Below the pieces are notes generated by a model, which had not been told where the DNA came from, did no database searches, and saw only the letters and a program-made list of their open reading frames with translations. Below are positions 29,006 through 39,951 of a stretch of DNA of 64,000 nt, in pieces. The DNA lies in the NCBI RefSeq assembly GCF_014191055.1, contig NZ_JACHWB010000001.1, positions 1,021,875-1,085,874 of the forward strand, read 5' to 3'. Position numbers and translations under genes: made by a program. Position 1 is the stretch's first letter, and the number at the start of each line of letters is the position of its first letter. This stretch comes from Microvirga lupini (GTDB lineage Bacteria; Pseudomonadota; Alphaproteobacteria; Rhizobiales; Beijerinckiaceae).

Positions 29006-30019
29006 GTGCCCGACACCCTGTCTCCATCGCTGGACCTGACCCTGGATGTCCTGCGCGCCGCTGCGGAGGAGACGCGCCTGCGGATCCTGGCCCTTTTGAC
29101 GGAGGGCGAGCTTTCCGTCTCCGATCTCACGGACATCCTGGGCCAGTCCCAACCGCGCATCTCCCGCCACCTGAAGCTTCTGGTCGAGGCCGGTCTGGTG
29201 GAGCGGCACCGGGAGGGGGCCTGGGCCTTCTTCCGGCTCACCGATCGGGGCGTGGCCCTGCGCATCATCCGCCCAACCCTGGAAAGCCTCGACCGCTCCG
29301 ACCCAAGATTGCTGGAGGATCGAACCCGGCTTCAGGCCGTGCGCGCCCAGCGTTCCCAGGCGGCGCAGGCCTTCTTCTCGCGCTTGGCGCCCGATTGGGA
29401 TCGGATCCGCTCGCTCCACGCGCCTGAGGCGGTGGTCGAGGCCGCCGTGCTCGACGCTTTGGGTACACGGTCGATCCGCAACCTTGTCGATCTCGGCACC
29501 GGCACCGGCCGTATGCTGCAGCTGCTGGCGCCGCGCGCCCGACGGACGGTTGGCCTGGATGCCAGCCATGCCATGCTCTCGGTAGCTCGCGCCAATCTGG
29601 AAAAGGCAGGCTTGAGGGGAATCGAGCTGCGGCAGGGGGACATCTATGCCCCTCCGTTCCCGCGCGACACGTTCGATCTTGTGGTCATCCATCAGGTTCT
29701 GCACTACCTCGACGATCCGGCTCGTGCGATCCGCGAGGCGGCGCGCCTCGTGGCTCCGGGCGGGCGCATTCTCGTGGTGGATTTCGCGCCTCATAGCCTC
29801 GAATTCCTGCGCGAGGCGCAGGCTCATCGTCGCCTCGGCTTTGCCCCGGCTCAGGTCGCTGGCTGGCTCGATGAGGCCGGGCTCGACTGCACCTTTACCC
29901 GAGAAATCGCTCCGCCTCTGAAGGGTGACGAGCATCTGACCGTGTCCCTTTGGCTTGGCCAGGATCGCCGCACCGTGACGGATTGGCCCTTGAACGAACC
30001 CGATAGAGAGGTCGCCTGA
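29006..30019 (+). CDS. ArsR-family regulator fused to a SAM-dependent methyltransferase domain (SahR-like)
   Basis: 337 aa. Residues about 10-90 form an ArsR winged helix (EETRLRILALL, SVSDLTDILGQSQPRISRHL, LVERHREGAWAFFRL). From about 150 a class-I methyltransferase fold follows (LVDLGTGTGRML, VGLDASHAML, VVIHQVLHYLDDP). Regulators of this shape next to metF/metH are known to control the methionine/SAM cycle in Proteobacteria (SahR), sensing SAM or S-adenosylhomocysteine; orthology here is inferred. GTG 29006 lies 8 bases after GAG; TTG 29000 is the other option. It overlaps metF by one base. The ancestral methyltransferase activity may be lost. Confidence 0.88.
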   Translation: MPDTLSPSLDLTLDVLRAAAEETRLRILALLTEGELSVSDLTDILGQSQPRISRHLKLLVEAGLVERHREGAWAFFRLTDRGVALRIIRPTLESLDRSDPRLLEDRTRLQAVRAQRSQAAQAFFSRLAPDWDRIRSLHAPEAVVEAAVLDALGTRSIRNLVDLGTGTGRMLQLLAPRARRTVGLDASHAMLSVARANLEKAGLRGIELRQGDIYAPPFPRDTFDLVVIHQVLHYLDDPARAIREAARLVAPGGRILVVDFAPHSLEFLREAQAHRRLGFAPAQVAGWLDEAGLDCTFTREIAPPLKGDEHLTVSLWLGQDRRTVTDWPLNEPDREVA

Positions 30020-30924
30020 TGTCACCGCTCAGCCTCCGCCCCAGCCGTCAGGCCTCCCGTCCGATCAAGGTCTCCTTCGAATTCTTCCCGCCGAAGACCC
30101 TGGAGATGGAAGCGACCCTGTGGTCATCCATCCAGCGTCTTGCTCCGCTCAACCCGCAGTTCGTCTCGGTGACTTACGGTGCAGGCGGTTCGACCCGCGA
30201 GCGGACGCACGCCACAGTGTCCCGCCTCGTGCAGGAAACGCAGTTGAAGCCCGCCGCGCATCTCACCTGCGTGGCGGCCACGAAGGAGGAGGTCGATGAG
30301 GTCGTGCGCTCCTATTGGGATGCGGGCGTGCGCCACATCGTGGCTCTGCGTGGCGATCCGGTGGGCGGTATCGGCACGCAATACGAGGCTCACCCGGGTG
30401 GCTACCAGCAGACCTGCGATCTCGTCGCCGGCATCAAGGCCATCGGTGATTTCGAAGTGTCGGTTTCCGCTTATCCGGAAAAGCATCCTGAAGCCTCATC
30501 GCTGGATGCGGATATCGACGCGCTGCAGGCCAAGGTCGATTGCGGAGCGGACCGGGCGATCACGCAGTTCTTCTTCGACAACGATCACTATTTCCGCTTT
30601 CTCGATCGCGTGCGCGACCGCGGCATCAGCATCCCGATCGTACCTGGAATCGTGCCGGTGCAGAATTTCAAGCAGACGGCGAACTTTGCGTCAAAAACCG
30701 GCGCGAGCGTTCCCGCCTGGCTGGCAGCCCGCTTCGATGGCCTCGACAACGATGTGGAGACCCGCAAGCTCGTGGCCGCGGCGGTAGCCGCCGAGCAGGT
30801 GATCGACCTCGTCGACCGCGGCGTCAACGAGTTCCACTTCTACACCATGAACCGCGCCGATCTGGTCTACGCCATTTGCCATCTGCTTGGCCTGCGCGAC
30901 CAGAGCGTGAAGGTTGCCGCCTGA
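30019..30924 (+). CDS. metF: Methylenetetrahydrofolate reductase
   Basis: Reduces 5,10-methylene-THF to 5-methyl-THF, the methyl donor for MetH. It has 301 aa and the FAD-binding TIM barrel: [10 protein letters not shown] near residue 18 (catalytic Glu), [14 protein letters not shown] near 51, [14 protein letters not shown] near 80, IVALRGDP near 110 and AITQFFFD near 182. ATG 30019 overlaps the regulator stop (TGATG). The next gene is metH, so consecutive steps are co-expressed. Confidence 0.97.
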   Translation: MSPLSLRPSRQASRPIKVSFEFFPPKTLEMEATLWSSIQRLAPLNPQFVSVTYGAGGSTRERTHATVSRLVQETQLKPAAHLTCVAATKEEVDEVVRSYWDAGVRHIVALRGDPVGGIGTQYEAHPGGYQQTCDLVAGIKAIGDFEVSVSAYPEKHPEASSLDADIDALQAKVDCGADRAITQFFFDNDHYFRFLDRVRDRGISIPIVPGIVPVQNFKQTANFASKTGASVPAWLAARFDGLDNDVETRKLVAAAVAAEQVIDLVDRGVNEFHFYTMNRADLVYAICHLLGLRDQSVKVAA

Positions 30925-30985
30925 TATTGCCGAAATCAACGTCGACGGCCTACGAACCGGCTGCGATGCAACGAGAACAGATCGA

Positions 30986-33900
30986 ATGACTGCATTCACT
31001 CCTCGCCTGGCCAATGGCCCCGACGTCCTCAAGGCGCTTCGGGATGCCGCCTCGCAGCGGATTCTGGTGCTCGACGGTGCCATGGGCACGGAACTGCAGC
31101 GTTCGCGCTTCTCGGAAGAGGATTTTCGCGGCGAGCGCTTCAAGGATTGGAGGCAGGACGTCAAGGGCAATAACGATCTGCTCATCCTCACGCAGCCCGA
31201 TGCGGTACGCAAGGTTCACCTCGATTATTTCCGTGCGGGCGCTGACATTGTCGAGACCAACACTTTCTCCGGCACCTCCATCGCACAGGCCGATTACGGC
31301 ATGGAGGAAATCGTCTACGAACTGAACTTCGATGGCGCGCGCCTCGCCCGTGAGGCCGCGTTGTTGGCGGAGAAGGAGGATGGCCGTCGCCGTTTCGTGG
31401 CTGGTGCGATCGGTCCGACGAACCGCACGCTTTCCATTTCGCCCGACGTGAACAATCCGGGCTACCGCGCCGTGACGTTCGATCAGGTGCGCGAGGCGTA
31501 TGCCGAGCAGGTGAGGGGGCTCGTCGACGGTGGCTCCGAGATCATCCTGATCGAGACCATTTTCGACACGCTCAACGCCAAGGCCGCCATCGTCGCCACG
31601 CAACAGGTCTTTGCCGAGAAGGGCATCCGGCTACCCGTGATGATCTCGGGCACGATCACGGATCTCTCCGGCCGTACGCTTTCGGGCCAGACGCCTGAAG
31701 CTTTCTGGTATTCCGTGCGCCATGCGGAGCCGTTCTCCATCGGCCTCAACTGCGCTCTCGGGGCGCGGGAAATGCGCGCCCACATCCAGGAGATCGGCCG
31801 CGTGGCCGACACCCTCGTGTGCGCCTATCCGAATGCCGGCCTGCCAAACGAGTTCGGCCTCTATGACGAGCGTCCCGAAGCGACAGCGTCGATGTTGGCG
31901 GAGTTCGCCGATGCCGGCCTCGTCAATGTGGTCGGCGGCTGCTGCGGCACCACGCCGGACCATATCCGCGCCATTGCGGAGGCCGTTGCCGGCAAGGCGC
32001 CGCGCAAGGTACCGACGATGCAGCCGCTCATGCGCCTGTCCGGCCTCGAGCCCTTCACGCTCACCTCAGACATTCCCTTCGTGAATGTGGGCGAGCGCAC
32101 GAATGTCACCGGCTCTGCCAAGTTCCGCAAGCTCATCACCAACAACGACTACGCTTCCGCGCTCGATGTGGCGCGCGATCAGGTGGCGAACGGCGCGCAG
32201 ATCATCGACGTTAACATGGACGAGGGTCTGCTCGACTCCGAGAAGGCCATGGTGGAGTTCCTCAACCTCGTGGCGGCCGAGCCCGACATCGCCCGCGTGC
32301 CGGTGATGGTGGATTCCTCTAAGTTCCACGTCATCGAGGCCGGCCTTAAATGCCTGCAGGGCAAGGCCATCGTGAACTCGATCTCCATGAAGGAGGGCGT
32401 GGAAGCCTTCATCGAGCACGCGAAGGTCTGTCGCTCCTACGGCGCGGCGGTTGTGGTGATGGCCTTCGACGAGCAAGGTCAGGCGGATACGCTCGAGCGC
32501 AAGGTCGAAATCTGTACCCGTGCCTACAGGATCCTGACCGAGCAGGTCGGTTTCCCGCCGGAAGATATCATCTTCGATCCGAACGTGTTCGCGGTGGCAA
32601 CCGGCATCGAGGAGCATAACGGATACGGCGTCGCTTTCCTCGAAGCGACACGCATCATCCGCGAGACGCTGCCGCATGCCCATATCTCCGGCGGCGTGTC
32701 GAACCTCTCGTTCTCCTTCCGCGGCAACGAGCCCGTGCGCGAGGCCATGCACTCGGTGTTCCTGTTCCACGCCATCAAGCTCGGCATGGACATGGGCATC
32801 GTCAATGCCGGTCAGCTCGCGGTCTATGATGAGATCGACCCGGAGCTGCGCGAATTGTGCGAGGACGTGGTGCTCAACCGTCGCCCCGACGCCACGGAGC
32901 GCCTTCTCGAAGCGGCTCCCCGCTTCAAGGGCGATGGAACAGGGGCCGTGAAGGCAGCTGATCTGGAGTGGCGGTCCTGGCCTGTCGGGAAACGCATCGA
33001 GCATGCCCTGGTCAACGGCATCACCGAGTTCATCGAGCAGGACACGGAAGAGGCACGACAGGAGGCGGACCGTCCGCTGCATGTGATCGAAGGCCCGCTC
33101 ATGGCCGGCATGAACGTGGTGGGCGATCTCTTCGGCGCCGGAAAGATGTTCCTGCCGCAAGTGGTGAAATCCGCTCGCGTGATGAAGCAGGCGGTCGCCT
33201 ATCTCATGCCTTTCATGGAGGCTGAGAAGGAGGCCTCGGGCGTCACCGAACGCTCCGCCGCCGGCAAGGTGCTGATGGCCACCGTGAAGGGTGACGTGCA
33301 CGATATCGGCAAGAACATCGTCGGTGTCGTGCTCGCCTGCAACAACTACGAGGTCATCGACCTCGGCGTCATGGTGCCGGCGCAGAAGATCCTAGAGACC
33401 GCGCGCAAGGAGAAGGTCGATGTGATCGGCCTCTCGGGCCTTATCACGCCGTCCCTTGACGAGATGGTGAATGTGGCAAGCGAGATGGAGCGCGAGGGTT
33501 TCGAGATCCCGCTCCTCATCGGCGGCGCCACCACGAGCCGCGTGCATACGGCGGTGAAGATCCATCCGAACTACAACAAGGGACAGGCCGTCTATGTGAC
33601 GGATGCAAGCCGCGCCGTCGGTGTCGTGTCGTCGCTGCTCTCGTCCGACATGAAGGACGGCTATGTGGAGACGCTCCGGGCCGAGTACCGGAAGGTGGCG
33701 GATGCCCATGCGCGCTCCGAAGCCGACAAACAGCGTCTCCCCATCGAGAGGGCGCGCACCAACAGCCTGAAGATCGACTGGTCGTCCTATCAGCCGCCGA
33801 AGCCCACCTTCACCGGTGCGCGCGTGTTCCGCAGCTACGATGTAGGCGAGCTTGTGCCCTATATCGATTGGACCCCGTTCTTCCAGACGTGGGAGCTGAA

Positions 33901-34741
33901 AGGCCGCTTTCCGGCAATCCTTGAAGACGAGAAGCAGGGCGAGGCCGCGCGCCAGCTCTGGGACGACGCCCAAGGAATGCTCAAGCAGCTCGTCGAGGAA
34001 CGCTGGTTTAATCCGAAGGCGATCATCGGCTTCTGGCCGGCCAATACAGTGGGCGACGACATCCGCCTCTTCACGGGCGAGAGCCGATCGGAACAGCTGG
34101 CCACTTTCCACGGCTTGCGCCAGCAGCTCTCCAAGCGCGACGGTAAGCCGAATGTCTGCCTGTCCGATTTTGTCGCGCCCGCCGAGAGCGGCAAGCCCGA
34201 CTGGATCGGCGCCTTCGTGGTGACGTCCGGCATCGAGGAGGTGCGCATTGCTGAGCGTTTCGAGCGCGCCAACGACGATTACCGCTCGATCATGGTGAAG
34301 GCGCTGGCCGACCGCATTGCGGAGGCTTTCGCCGAACGCATGCACGAGCGCGTGCGCAAGGAGTTCTGGGGCTATGCACCGGACGAGAGCCTCGGCAACG
34401 AGAGTCTGATCGGTGAGGAATACCAGGGCATCCGCCCGGCCCCCGGCTATCCTGCTCAGCCCGATCATACGGAGAAGGCAACGCTGTTCAGCCTGCTCGA
34501 AGCCGAGCGCCGCATCGGCGTCAAGCTCACGGAATCCTACGCCATGTGGCCAGGCTCCTCCGTGTCGGGCCTCTACCTGTCGCATCCGGAGGCGTATTAC
34601 TTCGGCGTCGCCAAGGTCGAGCGCGATCAAGTGGAGGATTACGCCGAGCGCAAGGGCATGAGCGTGGCCGAGGTCGAGCGCTGGCTCAGCCCGATCCTGA
34701 ATTACGATCCTGCGAGCTACCGGGTGATGGCGGCGGAGTAG
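30986..34741 (+). CDS. metH: Cobalamin-dependent methionine synthase
   Basis: Transfers methyl from 5-methyl-THF to homocysteine through cobalamin. It has 1251 aa, full length. Domains in order: homocysteine-binding barrel with the zinc cysteines in GLNCALG and [10 protein letters not shown]; pterin-binding barrel from about 350 ([19 protein letters not shown]); B12 cap and Rossmann domains with [15 protein letters not shown] (His is the lower cobalt ligand); C-terminal AdoMet activation domain ([19 protein letters not shown]). ATG 30986 gives a normal N-terminus; an in-frame TTG at 30914 overlaps metF. Dependence on B12 implies cobalamin synthesis or uptake elsewhere. Confidence 0.97.
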   Translation: MTAFTPRLANGPDVLKALRDAASQRILVLDGAMGTELQRSRFSEEDFRGERFKDWRQDVKGNNDLLILTQPDAVRKVHLDYFRAGADIVETNTFSGTSIAQADYGMEEIVYELNFDGARLAREAALLAEKEDGRRRFVAGAIGPTNRTLSISPDVNNPGYRAVTFDQVREAYAEQVRGLVDGGSEIILIETIFDTLNAKAAIVATQQVFAEKGIRLPVMISGTITDLSGRTLSGQTPEAFWYSVRHAEPFSIGLNCALGAREMRAHIQEIGRVADTLVCAYPNAGLPNEFGLYDERPEATASMLAEFADAGLVNVVGGCCGTTPDHIRAIAEAVAGKAPRKVPTMQPLMRLSGLEPFTLTSDIPFVNVGERTNVTGSAKFRKLITNNDYASALDVARDQVANGAQIIDVNMDEGLLDSEKAMVEFLNLVAAEPDIARVPVMVDSSKFHVIEAGLKCLQGKAIVNSISMKEGVEAFIEHAKVCRSYGAAVVVMAFDEQGQADTLERKVEICTRAYRILTEQVGFPPEDIIFDPNVFAVATGIEEHNGYGVAFLEATRIIRETLPHAHISGGVSNLSFSFRGNEPVREAMHSVFLFHAIKLGMDMGIVNAGQLAVYDEIDPELRELCEDVVLNRRPDATERLLEAAPRFKGDGTGAVKAADLEWRSWPVGKRIEHALVNGITEFIEQDTEEARQEADRPLHVIEGPLMAGMNVVGDLFGAGKMFLPQVVKSARVMKQAVAYLMPFMEAEKEASGVTERSAAGKVLMATVKGDVHDIGKNIVGVVLACNNYEVIDLGVMVPAQKILETARKEKVDVIGLSGLITPSLDEMVNVASEMEREGFEIPLLIGGATTSRVHTAVKIHPNYNKGQAVYVTDASRAVGVVSSLLSSDMKDGYVETLRAEYRKVADAHARSEADKQRLPIERARTNSLKIDWSSYQPPKPTFTGARVFRSYDVGELVPYIDWTPFFQTWELKGRFPAILEDEKQGEAARQLWDDAQGMLKQLVEERWFNPKAIIGFWPANTVGDDIRLFTGESRSEQLATFHGLRQQLSKRDGKPNVCLSDFVAPAESGKPDWIGAFVVTSGIEEVRIAERFERANDDYRSIMVKALADRIAEAFAERMHERVRKEFWGYAPDESLGNESLIGEEYQGIRPAPGYPAQPDHTEKATLFSLLEAERRIGVKLTESYAMWPGSSVSGLYLSHPEAYYFGVAKVERDQVEDYAERKGMSVAEVERWLSPILNYDPASYRVMAAE

Positions 34742-34755
34742 ACGTTCAATTGCGC

Positions 34756-34788
34756 TGTCATCCCGGACGGCGCAGCCGATCTGGGGTC
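34756..34788. repeat. Degenerate palindromic repeat remnant between converging genes
   Basis: TGTCATCCCGGACGGCG followed by GCCGATCTGGGG looks like a decayed copy of the CATCCCGGA-type intergenic repeat seen near 24172. It lies in the 65-base gap between the metH stop and the stop of the opposing permease gene. Confidence 0.35.
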
Positions 34789-34806
34789 GCTCGACGAGAG
34801 TGGCAA

Positions 34807-36039
34807 CTACTCCCGCCGCAACGCCTCGATCGGATCGAGCTTCGCGGCACGCTGCGCGGGATAGAACCCGAAGAAGATGCCCACCAGCGCCGAGAAGCCC
34901 ACAGCCATGAGGATGGCTTTCGTCGACACGAGCGAGGGCCAGCCGGCGAGCTGCGCCACGAGATAGGCGGCGCCGGCGCCCAGGCCAATGCCGAGTGCGC
35001 CGCCGATGGTGGATAGCGTCGTCGCCTCGATGAGGAACTGGCTGAGGATGTCGCGCGGACGCGCGCCGACAGCCAAGCGCAACCCGATCTCGCGGGTACG
35101 CTCCGTGACCGAAACCAGCATGATGTTCATGATGCCGATGCCGCCGACGAGCAGCGACACGGCGGCGACGGCGGCAAGTAGCATGGAGAGGGTGTTGGCG
35201 GAAGCCGTTGCCGTGTTGGCGATCTCGGTCAGGTTGCGGATCGAGAAATCGTCCTCCTGCTCTCCGATGATCCGATGACGCTGCCGCAGCAGCTCCGTCA
35301 TGCTCTCGATGCCGGGCTCGATGTCGCCCTCGTTGGCGAACTTCACGAAGATCGACCCGACGGAGCGGTCCTTGGCGTAGTTGCGACCGATCACCCGGCG
35401 GCGGCCCGTGTCGAGCGGTACGAAGACCACGTCGTCCTGGTCCTGCCCGAAAGCCGACTGGCCCTTCGGCGCCATCACGCCGATGACGCGGAATGGCACG
35501 TTGCGCACGCGCACGATCTGGTCGATGGGATCGTCCTCGCCGAAGAGGTTGCGCGCCACCGTCTGTCCGAGAAGAATGACAATGTCGCCGCGGCGCACCT
35601 CTTCCGGGTCGAAAGTGCGCCCGGTGGCGACATCCCATTCGCGGGCGGCGAACCAGTCGAGGTCGATGCCGTAGATCCGCGTGCCCCAGTTGCTGCCCCC
35701 GGCCACCACCTGCGCGCCGCCCTGCACGAAGGGGGCTGCCGCCACTACGCCATCGATCTCTCGCCGGATCGCCCGTGCGTCCTCGTCGGTCAGCGATGAG
35801 GCCGCGCCTGCGCCGAGCCGTGCGCCGCCCTGCGTCACGTTGCCGGGCGTGACAATGGCGAGGTTGGCGCCGAGCGAGCGGATCTGCTGGTCGACGAGGT
35901 TGCGCGCGCCGGAGCCGATCGCCACCATGGCGATGACGGCTGCGACGCCGATCACAATGCCGAGCATCGTGAGCAGGCTGCGCAGGGCATTGGCCATGAT
36001 GGCCGAGAGGGCTGAGCGGATCGCTTCGATCAATCTCAT
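34807..36039 (-). CDS. MacB-type ABC export permease
   Basis: Inner-membrane subunit of a MacAB-like tripartite export or lipoprotein-type transporter, 410 aa. It starts [20 protein letters not shown], with one N-terminal helix, a large periplasmic domain (about residues 45-270) and three C-terminal helices including [20 protein letters not shown], the FtsX/MacB signature. ATG 36039 overlaps the ATPase stop (ATGA); the open frame further upstream lies inside the ATPase gene. Possible substrates are peptides, toxins or lipids. Confidence 0.93.
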   Translation of the reverse strand: MRLIEAIRSALSAIMANALRSLLTMLGIVIGVAAVIAMVAIGSGARNLVDQQIRSLGANLAIVTPGNVTQGGARLGAGAASSLTDEDARAIRREIDGVVAAAPFVQGGAQVVAGGSNWGTRIYGIDLDWFAAREWDVATGRTFDPEEVRRGDIVILLGQTVARNLFGEDDPIDQIVRVRNVPFRVIGVMAPKGQSAFGQDQDDVVFVPLDTGRRRVIGRNYAKDRSVGSIFVKFANEGDIEPGIESMTELLRQRHRIIGEQEDDFSIRNLTEIANTATASANTLSMLLAAVAAVSLLVGGIGIMNIMLVSVTERTREIGLRLAVGARPRDILSQFLIEATTLSTIGGALGIGLGAGAAYLVAQLAGWPSLVSTKAILMAVGFSALVGIFFGFYPAQRAAKLDPIEALRRE

Positions 36040-36758
36040 TCGGCTGCCTCCGATGCGAGATCGCGGGCATCGACGGGTGTCTGGTGATGATCCTCGGTCA
36101 CATGACCGTCGCGGAAGCGAACGAGGCGGTGGGCATGTCGCCCCACCTCCGCATCGTGCGTCACGAGCACGATGGTGACGCCTTCGCGGTTGAGCTCCTG
36201 GAACAGTGCCATGATCTCGTTGGCCGTGCGGCTGTCGAGGGCGCCCGTCGGCTCGTCGGCGAGCAGGAGACTCGGGCTGTTGACGAGGGCACGAGCAATC
36301 GCCACGCGCTGCTGCTGGCCGCCGGAGAGCTGCATAGGCCGGTGATGGGCGCGGTCCGCAAGACCGACACGGCCGAGGGCCTGCAAGGCGCACTCGCGGC
36401 GGGTCCTGCGATCGAAGCCAGCATAAATCATCGGCAATTCCACATTGCCCAGGGCGTCGACACGCGGCAGCAGGTTGAACTGCTGAAACACGAAGCCGAT
36501 CTCGCGGTTGCGCAGGCGCGCCAAGCCGTCCGCATCGAGGCTCTCGACGGCGGTGCCGGCGAGCCGGTAATGACCGCCCGTCGGCCGGTCGAGGCAGCCG
36601 ACGAGGTTCATGAAGGTGGACTTGCCTGAACCGGACGGGCCCATGACGGCCACGAAATCACCCTGGTCGATATCGAGCGACACGCCGTCGAGCGCCACGA
36701 CGCGTCCGGCATCGAGGTCATAGACCCGGCTGAGATCGCGCGTTTCGATGAGAGCCAC
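36036..36758 (-). CDS. ABC transporter ATP-binding protein (MacB/LolD-like)
   Basis: Cytoplasmic ATPase partner of the adjacent permease, 240 aa. Seen: GPSGSGKST near residues 40-48, the Q-loop in [12 protein letters not shown], signature [15 protein letters not shown], Walker [14 protein letters not shown] and the switch His in LVTHD. The extended C-terminal tail is acidic and His-rich. It is encoded 11 bases after the adaptor gene on the same strand. In Gram-negative MacB the ATPase and permease are usually one chain; here they are separate. Confidence 0.95.
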   Translation of the reverse strand: MALIETRDLSRVYDLDAGRVVALDGVSLDIDQGDFVAVMGPSGSGKSTFMNLVGCLDRPTGGHYRLAGTAVESLDADGLARLRNREIGFVFQQFNLLPRVDALGNVELPMIYAGFDRRTRRECALQALGRVGLADRAHHRPMQLSGGQQQRVAIARALVNSPSLLLADEPTGALDSRTANEIMALFQELNREGVTIVLVTHDAEVGRHAHRLVRFRDGHVTEDHHQTPVDARDLASEAAE

Positions 36759-36769
36759 AGGCCGTGTTC

Positions 36770-38287
36770 CTAGAACATCCGCGGCGGGCGCGGGCGGCGG
36801 TTGCCGGCGCCCCCGTTCGTATCGTCTGCCGCGTCGGCGCGCAGCGCGCCGATGATGACGGCAGCGCCTTTCTCCAGGTCGCCGCGAAGGATTTCCGTAT
36901 AGGCTCCGTCCGTCACGCCAAGCCGCACATGGATGGGCTGCGGATTGCCGTCAGGTCCGACGCGGTAAATGCGCGCCCTGGTGCCCTCGTCCTGCATGGA
37001 CCCGGTCTGCTCGCCACGGGGCCGCCGCCGCAGATCTTGGCCGTTAGCCGCCACGCCCCTTGCTTCGCCATTTCCGGCCTGCTCATCCGGCACACGCGGC
37101 CGCCGTCTAGGCGTCTCGCCATCCGGCGTGCCGTCTCCTGTCTCGCTCGTTGCTATCGTGATTGCAGGCCGGAAGCGCAAAGCCGCATTCGGAATGCGCA
37201 GCACATCCTCGCGCTCGTCGGTGATGATCTGGAGGTTGGCGGTCATGCCGGGCAGCAGAGCCTGGTCCTGGTTGCGCACGCTGATGACCGCCGTGTAGGT
37301 GACCACGTTCTGAACCGTCTGCGCGGCGAGGCGCACCATGCGCACCCTGCCATTGAAGGTGCGGTTCGGATAGGCGTTGACTGTGAAGGAGACCTTCTGC
37401 CCGTCCTTGAGACGACCCACATCGGCCTCGTCGATATTGGCATAGATGTCGATCTCTCTGAGATCCTGCGCGATGGTGAACAGGGTCGGCGCCGAGAGCG
37501 AGGCGGCCACCGTCTGCCCAAGCTCGATGTCGCGTTTGACCACAACGCCGTCGACCGGCGATTTGATCTCCGTGCGGGCGAGATCGATCTCGATGTCCTT
37601 CAGCTTTGCCTGCCGCTGCAGGATGATTGCCTCGGAGGATTTCACATTCGCTTCCGACAATGCGAGATCGGCCTTCAGCCCAAGCGTCTCTGCCTGGTTG
37701 GACGCGATCTGCGCGTCGGCGGAAGCAAGGTTTGCCGTCTGAATGTCCACCTGCGTACGGGCCTGCTCCAGGGCCGTCTGGGTTCCCACCGCGCGGGTGT
37801 TGAGTTCCGTCTGCCGCTCGAGGCTGCGTCGGGCTTCCTCCAACTGGGCCTGAATGCGGTCCTTCTGAGCTCGAAGGTCGGCGGCCTGCGCTTCGGCGCG
37901 CTGAAGCGCGGAACGGGCCTTGTCGATCTGGGCCCGTCTAGTGTCGAGATCGGCCTTGGCCTGGGCGAGGTCCGCCAGCGCTGCATCCCGGCGCGACTTG
38001 ATCTGCTCCGCATAGAGACGGGCCACCACCTGGCCTTCCTTTACGGGCGTGTTGTAGTCGGCGAGGATTTCAACCACTTGGCCGGATAATTGGGAGCCCA
38101 CGAGAACCGTGGTGACGGGGTTGAGCGTCCCGGTCGCACGCACGCTTGCGATGACCTGGCCGCGATCAACCGCACCGAGCCGATACGCTTGATCCGAGGC
38201 ATTGCCGCCCGTCGGCTTCCACAGGAGGAAGCCGGCGCTCCCAGCCACCAGAAGAATGATGATCAGCCACAACCAGACGCGACGCAC
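36770..38287 (-). CDS. Periplasmic adaptor (MacA/HlyD-like membrane-fusion protein)
   Basis: Links the inner-membrane transporter to an outer-membrane channel. It has 505 aa: one N-terminal membrane anchor ([18 protein letters not shown]), biotinyl-lipoyl halves around [16 protein letters not shown] and [20 protein letters not shown], and a long alpha-hairpin coiled coil from about 100 to 220 rich in Ala, Gln, Glu and Arg. Near 390-430 there is an unusual Arg/Pro/Gly/Glu-rich insert, and the C-terminus is also Arg-Pro-rich. The start is GTG 38287 with AGGG upstream. First gene of the export operon. Confidence 0.92.
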   Translation of the reverse strand: MRRVWLWLIIILLVAGSAGFLLWKPTGGNASDQAYRLGAVDRGQVIASVRATGTLNPVTTVLVGSQLSGQVVEILADYNTPVKEGQVVARLYAEQIKSRRDAALADLAQAKADLDTRRAQIDKARSALQRAEAQAADLRAQKDRIQAQLEEARRSLERQTELNTRAVGTQTALEQARTQVDIQTANLASADAQIASNQAETLGLKADLALSEANVKSSEAIILQRQAKLKDIEIDLARTEIKSPVDGVVVKRDIELGQTVAASLSAPTLFTIAQDLREIDIYANIDEADVGRLKDGQKVSFTVNAYPNRTFNGRVRMVRLAAQTVQNVVTYTAVISVRNQDQALLPGMTANLQIITDEREDVLRIPNAALRFRPAITIATSETGDGTPDGETPRRRPRVPDEQAGNGEARGVAANGQDLRRRPRGEQTGSMQDEGTRARIYRVGPDGNPQPIHVRLGVTDGAYTEILRGDLEKGAAVIIGALRADAADDTNGGAGNRRPRPPRMF

Positions 38288-38368
38288 CCAACAACCCTCA
38301 GCAAGACATGATCATTCATGCGGGGCGATTGTGGCCGATTTCCTATAGTGTTGCGAGTTAACTCTTTG

Positions 38369-39136
38369 TCATGCTGCCGCCTGCGGCCGGGCTGCGATCA
38401 GGTTGCGCAGGGTCGTGATCGTGGAGGCATCCGCCACGCCATCCACGCGCTCGGGCCGGAAATGGCGCTGGAAGGCGGCGACCACCTTTTCCGTGTCCTC
38501 GTCGAAGACGCCGTTGATCTTCAGACCGTAGCCGTACATCACCAGCATGGCCTGCAGGGCCTCGATGGGCATGCCCTGATCGCCGCGGGAGAAGAAGCGG
38601 CCATCGCTCGTGGCGGCCGGGGCGACCCAGTGGCCGACGCCTGCCTCATGCAGCTTTTTCCAGGGAAAGAGCTCGCCCGGGTCGACCTTCCTTCCCGGCG
38701 CCACGTCCGAATGGCCGAGCACGCGCGTGGCCGGGATGCGCCAGCGGGTGACGATGTCCTTGGCCAAGGCCGCTACGCTCTCGATCTGCTCCTCGGGGAA
38801 GGGCGGCAGGCCGCCCGGATGGCCGGGATTGGCAATCTCGATGCCGATGGAGCAGGAATTGATGTCGTGCTCCCCGTCCCAGGAAGAGAGGCCTGCATGC
38901 CAGGCCCGGCGCGATTCCGGCACCAGCTGCAGCACGCGCCCGTCGCCGAACACGAAGTAATGGGCCGAGACCTGCGAGACCGGATTGCACAGCCACTGCA
39001 GGGCTTCGCCTTCATGGGGCATGCCCGTGTAGTGAAGGATTAGCATGCTGGGGCGCTGGCCATCTTTACGCTCCCCGTGGTTGGGGGATGGAAACACCTT
39101 GCTGGCGAGGGGGCTTTCCGGGGTCAGCGCGCTCAC
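38369..39136 (-). CDS. N-acetylmuramoyl-L-alanine amidase (AmpD/AmiD type) with peptidoglycan-binding domain
   Basis: Cleaves the amide between MurNAc and stem peptide in wall recycling or remodelling. It has 255 aa. Zinc-site motifs: LILHYTGMP near residue 35 and LGHSDVAPGRKVDPG about 120 residues later. The C-terminal 65 residues (LQAMLVMYGYGLKINGVFDEDT and following) form a PG-binding-1 domain. The start is GTG 39136, four bases after the djlA-like stop and preceded by CAGGTGA; the ATG at 39196 would overlap that gene. No signal peptide from this start, so cytoplasmic AmpD-like action is possible. Confidence 0.92.
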   Translation of the reverse strand: MSALTPESPLASKVFPSPNHGERKDGQRPSMLILHYTGMPHEGEALQWLCNPVSQVSAHYFVFGDGRVLQLVPESRRAWHAGLSSWDGEHDINSCSIGIEIANPGHPGGLPPFPEEQIESVAALAKDIVTRWRIPATRVLGHSDVAPGRKVDPGELFPWKKLHEAGVGHWVAPAATSDGRFFSRGDQGMPIEALQAMLVMYGYGLKINGVFDEDTEKVVAAFQRHFRPERVDGVADASTITTLRNLIAARPQAAA

Positions 39137-39140
39137 GCGA

Positions 39141-39866
39141 TCACCTGAGGTTCCGCTCGGCGGCGATGCGTTCCCATGCAGCATTAATGGTGGCAAGGCG
39201 CTCGGTGGCGATCTTCACGGCCTCCGGTGGCAGGCCGCGGGCGATCTCCCGGTCGGGGTGGTTTTCGGCCACGAGCTTGCGGTAATGCCGCTTCAGCTCC
39301 TCGTCTCTCATGCTCCGGTCGGCCCCGAGGATGAAATAGGGGTCGTCCTTGCGCTGCACGTGGCGGGCGGCGATGCGCTCAAAATCCACGTCTGAGAAGG
39401 CGAAGATCGTTGCCACATCCTTGAGGTAGGCATACTCGGCCTCGTGCACGGCCTCATCTGCCTTGGCGATGTGGAACAGGCCGTCGATCACGTCCTCAAG
39501 AAGCGTAGGCTCTTCGCTGAACTCTTCATGGATTTGGCGGGCATAAGCCTCGAACCCATCCGAGGTCTGCATGGCAAGGTTGAACAGGCGCTCCACCTTG
39601 TCATGCTCGCTGTCCGGCACTTCGACGATCTGCTCGAAAGCCCGGACCTCCACGTCGACCACGACGCCGTCGGCCTTCGCCATCTTGGCGGCGAGCGCCA
39701 CGAGGCCCATTGTGAAAATGACGTCGCGCGGCGGCTTTCCGAACAAAGCGCCTTCGCGATCGACGAGAACGTGGCCGGCGACGCCGCCCAGGAGAGCACC
39801 AATCGGCCCGCCCAACGCAAGGCCTATGCCGGCTCCACCGAGCTTACCCCAAATCGACTGAATCAT
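39141..39866 (-). CDS. DjlA-like membrane-linked DnaJ cochaperone (TerB plus J domain)
   Basis: 241 aa. The N-terminus has a glycine-rich hydrophobic segment (IGLALGGPIGALLGGVAGHVL) that may insert in the membrane. A TerB-like helical domain follows (residues about 50-165, ALAAKMAKADGVVVDVEV). The C-terminal J domain (DPYFILGADRSMRDEELKRH, then the essential HPD in AENHPDRE) would stimulate DnaK. ATG 39866 gives MIQSIWGKLGG; an ATG at 39899 is less likely. It is probably co-transcribed with the amidase, four bases away. Confidence 0.92.
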   Translation of the reverse strand: MIQSIWGKLGGAGIGLALGGPIGALLGGVAGHVLVDREGALFGKPPRDVIFTMGLVALAAKMAKADGVVVDVEVRAFEQIVEVPDSEHDKVERLFNLAMQTSDGFEAYARQIHEEFSEEPTLLEDVIDGLFHIAKADEAVHEAEYAYLKDVATIFAFSDVDFERIAARHVQRKDDPYFILGADRSMRDEELKRHYRKLVAENHPDREIARGLPPEAVKIATERLATINAAWERIAAERNLR

Positions 39867-39896
39867 CTTGAGATCAGTCGTACGCTCAAGTGCAGG

Positions 39897-39929
39897 CAAA
39901 AGAAAAGGGGCCGAGAATGCCTCGGCCCC
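39897..39929 (-). terminator. Rho-independent terminator of the glycine-zipper lipoprotein gene
   Basis: On the minus strand GGGGCCGAG, loop GCATT, CTCGGCCCC, then TTTTCTTTT. A perfect 9-bp stem with a T-run, 22 bases after the lipoprotein stop and before djlA. Confidence 0.93.
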
Positions 39930-39951
39930 CGAAATTCGCTTTCAGGTGTGA

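Noticed and set aside
33392..36070. An 892-codon minus-strand frame across metH and the MacB-like gene
   Set aside because: It runs antisense to metH and out of frame through the real permease; its sequence is not protein-like.
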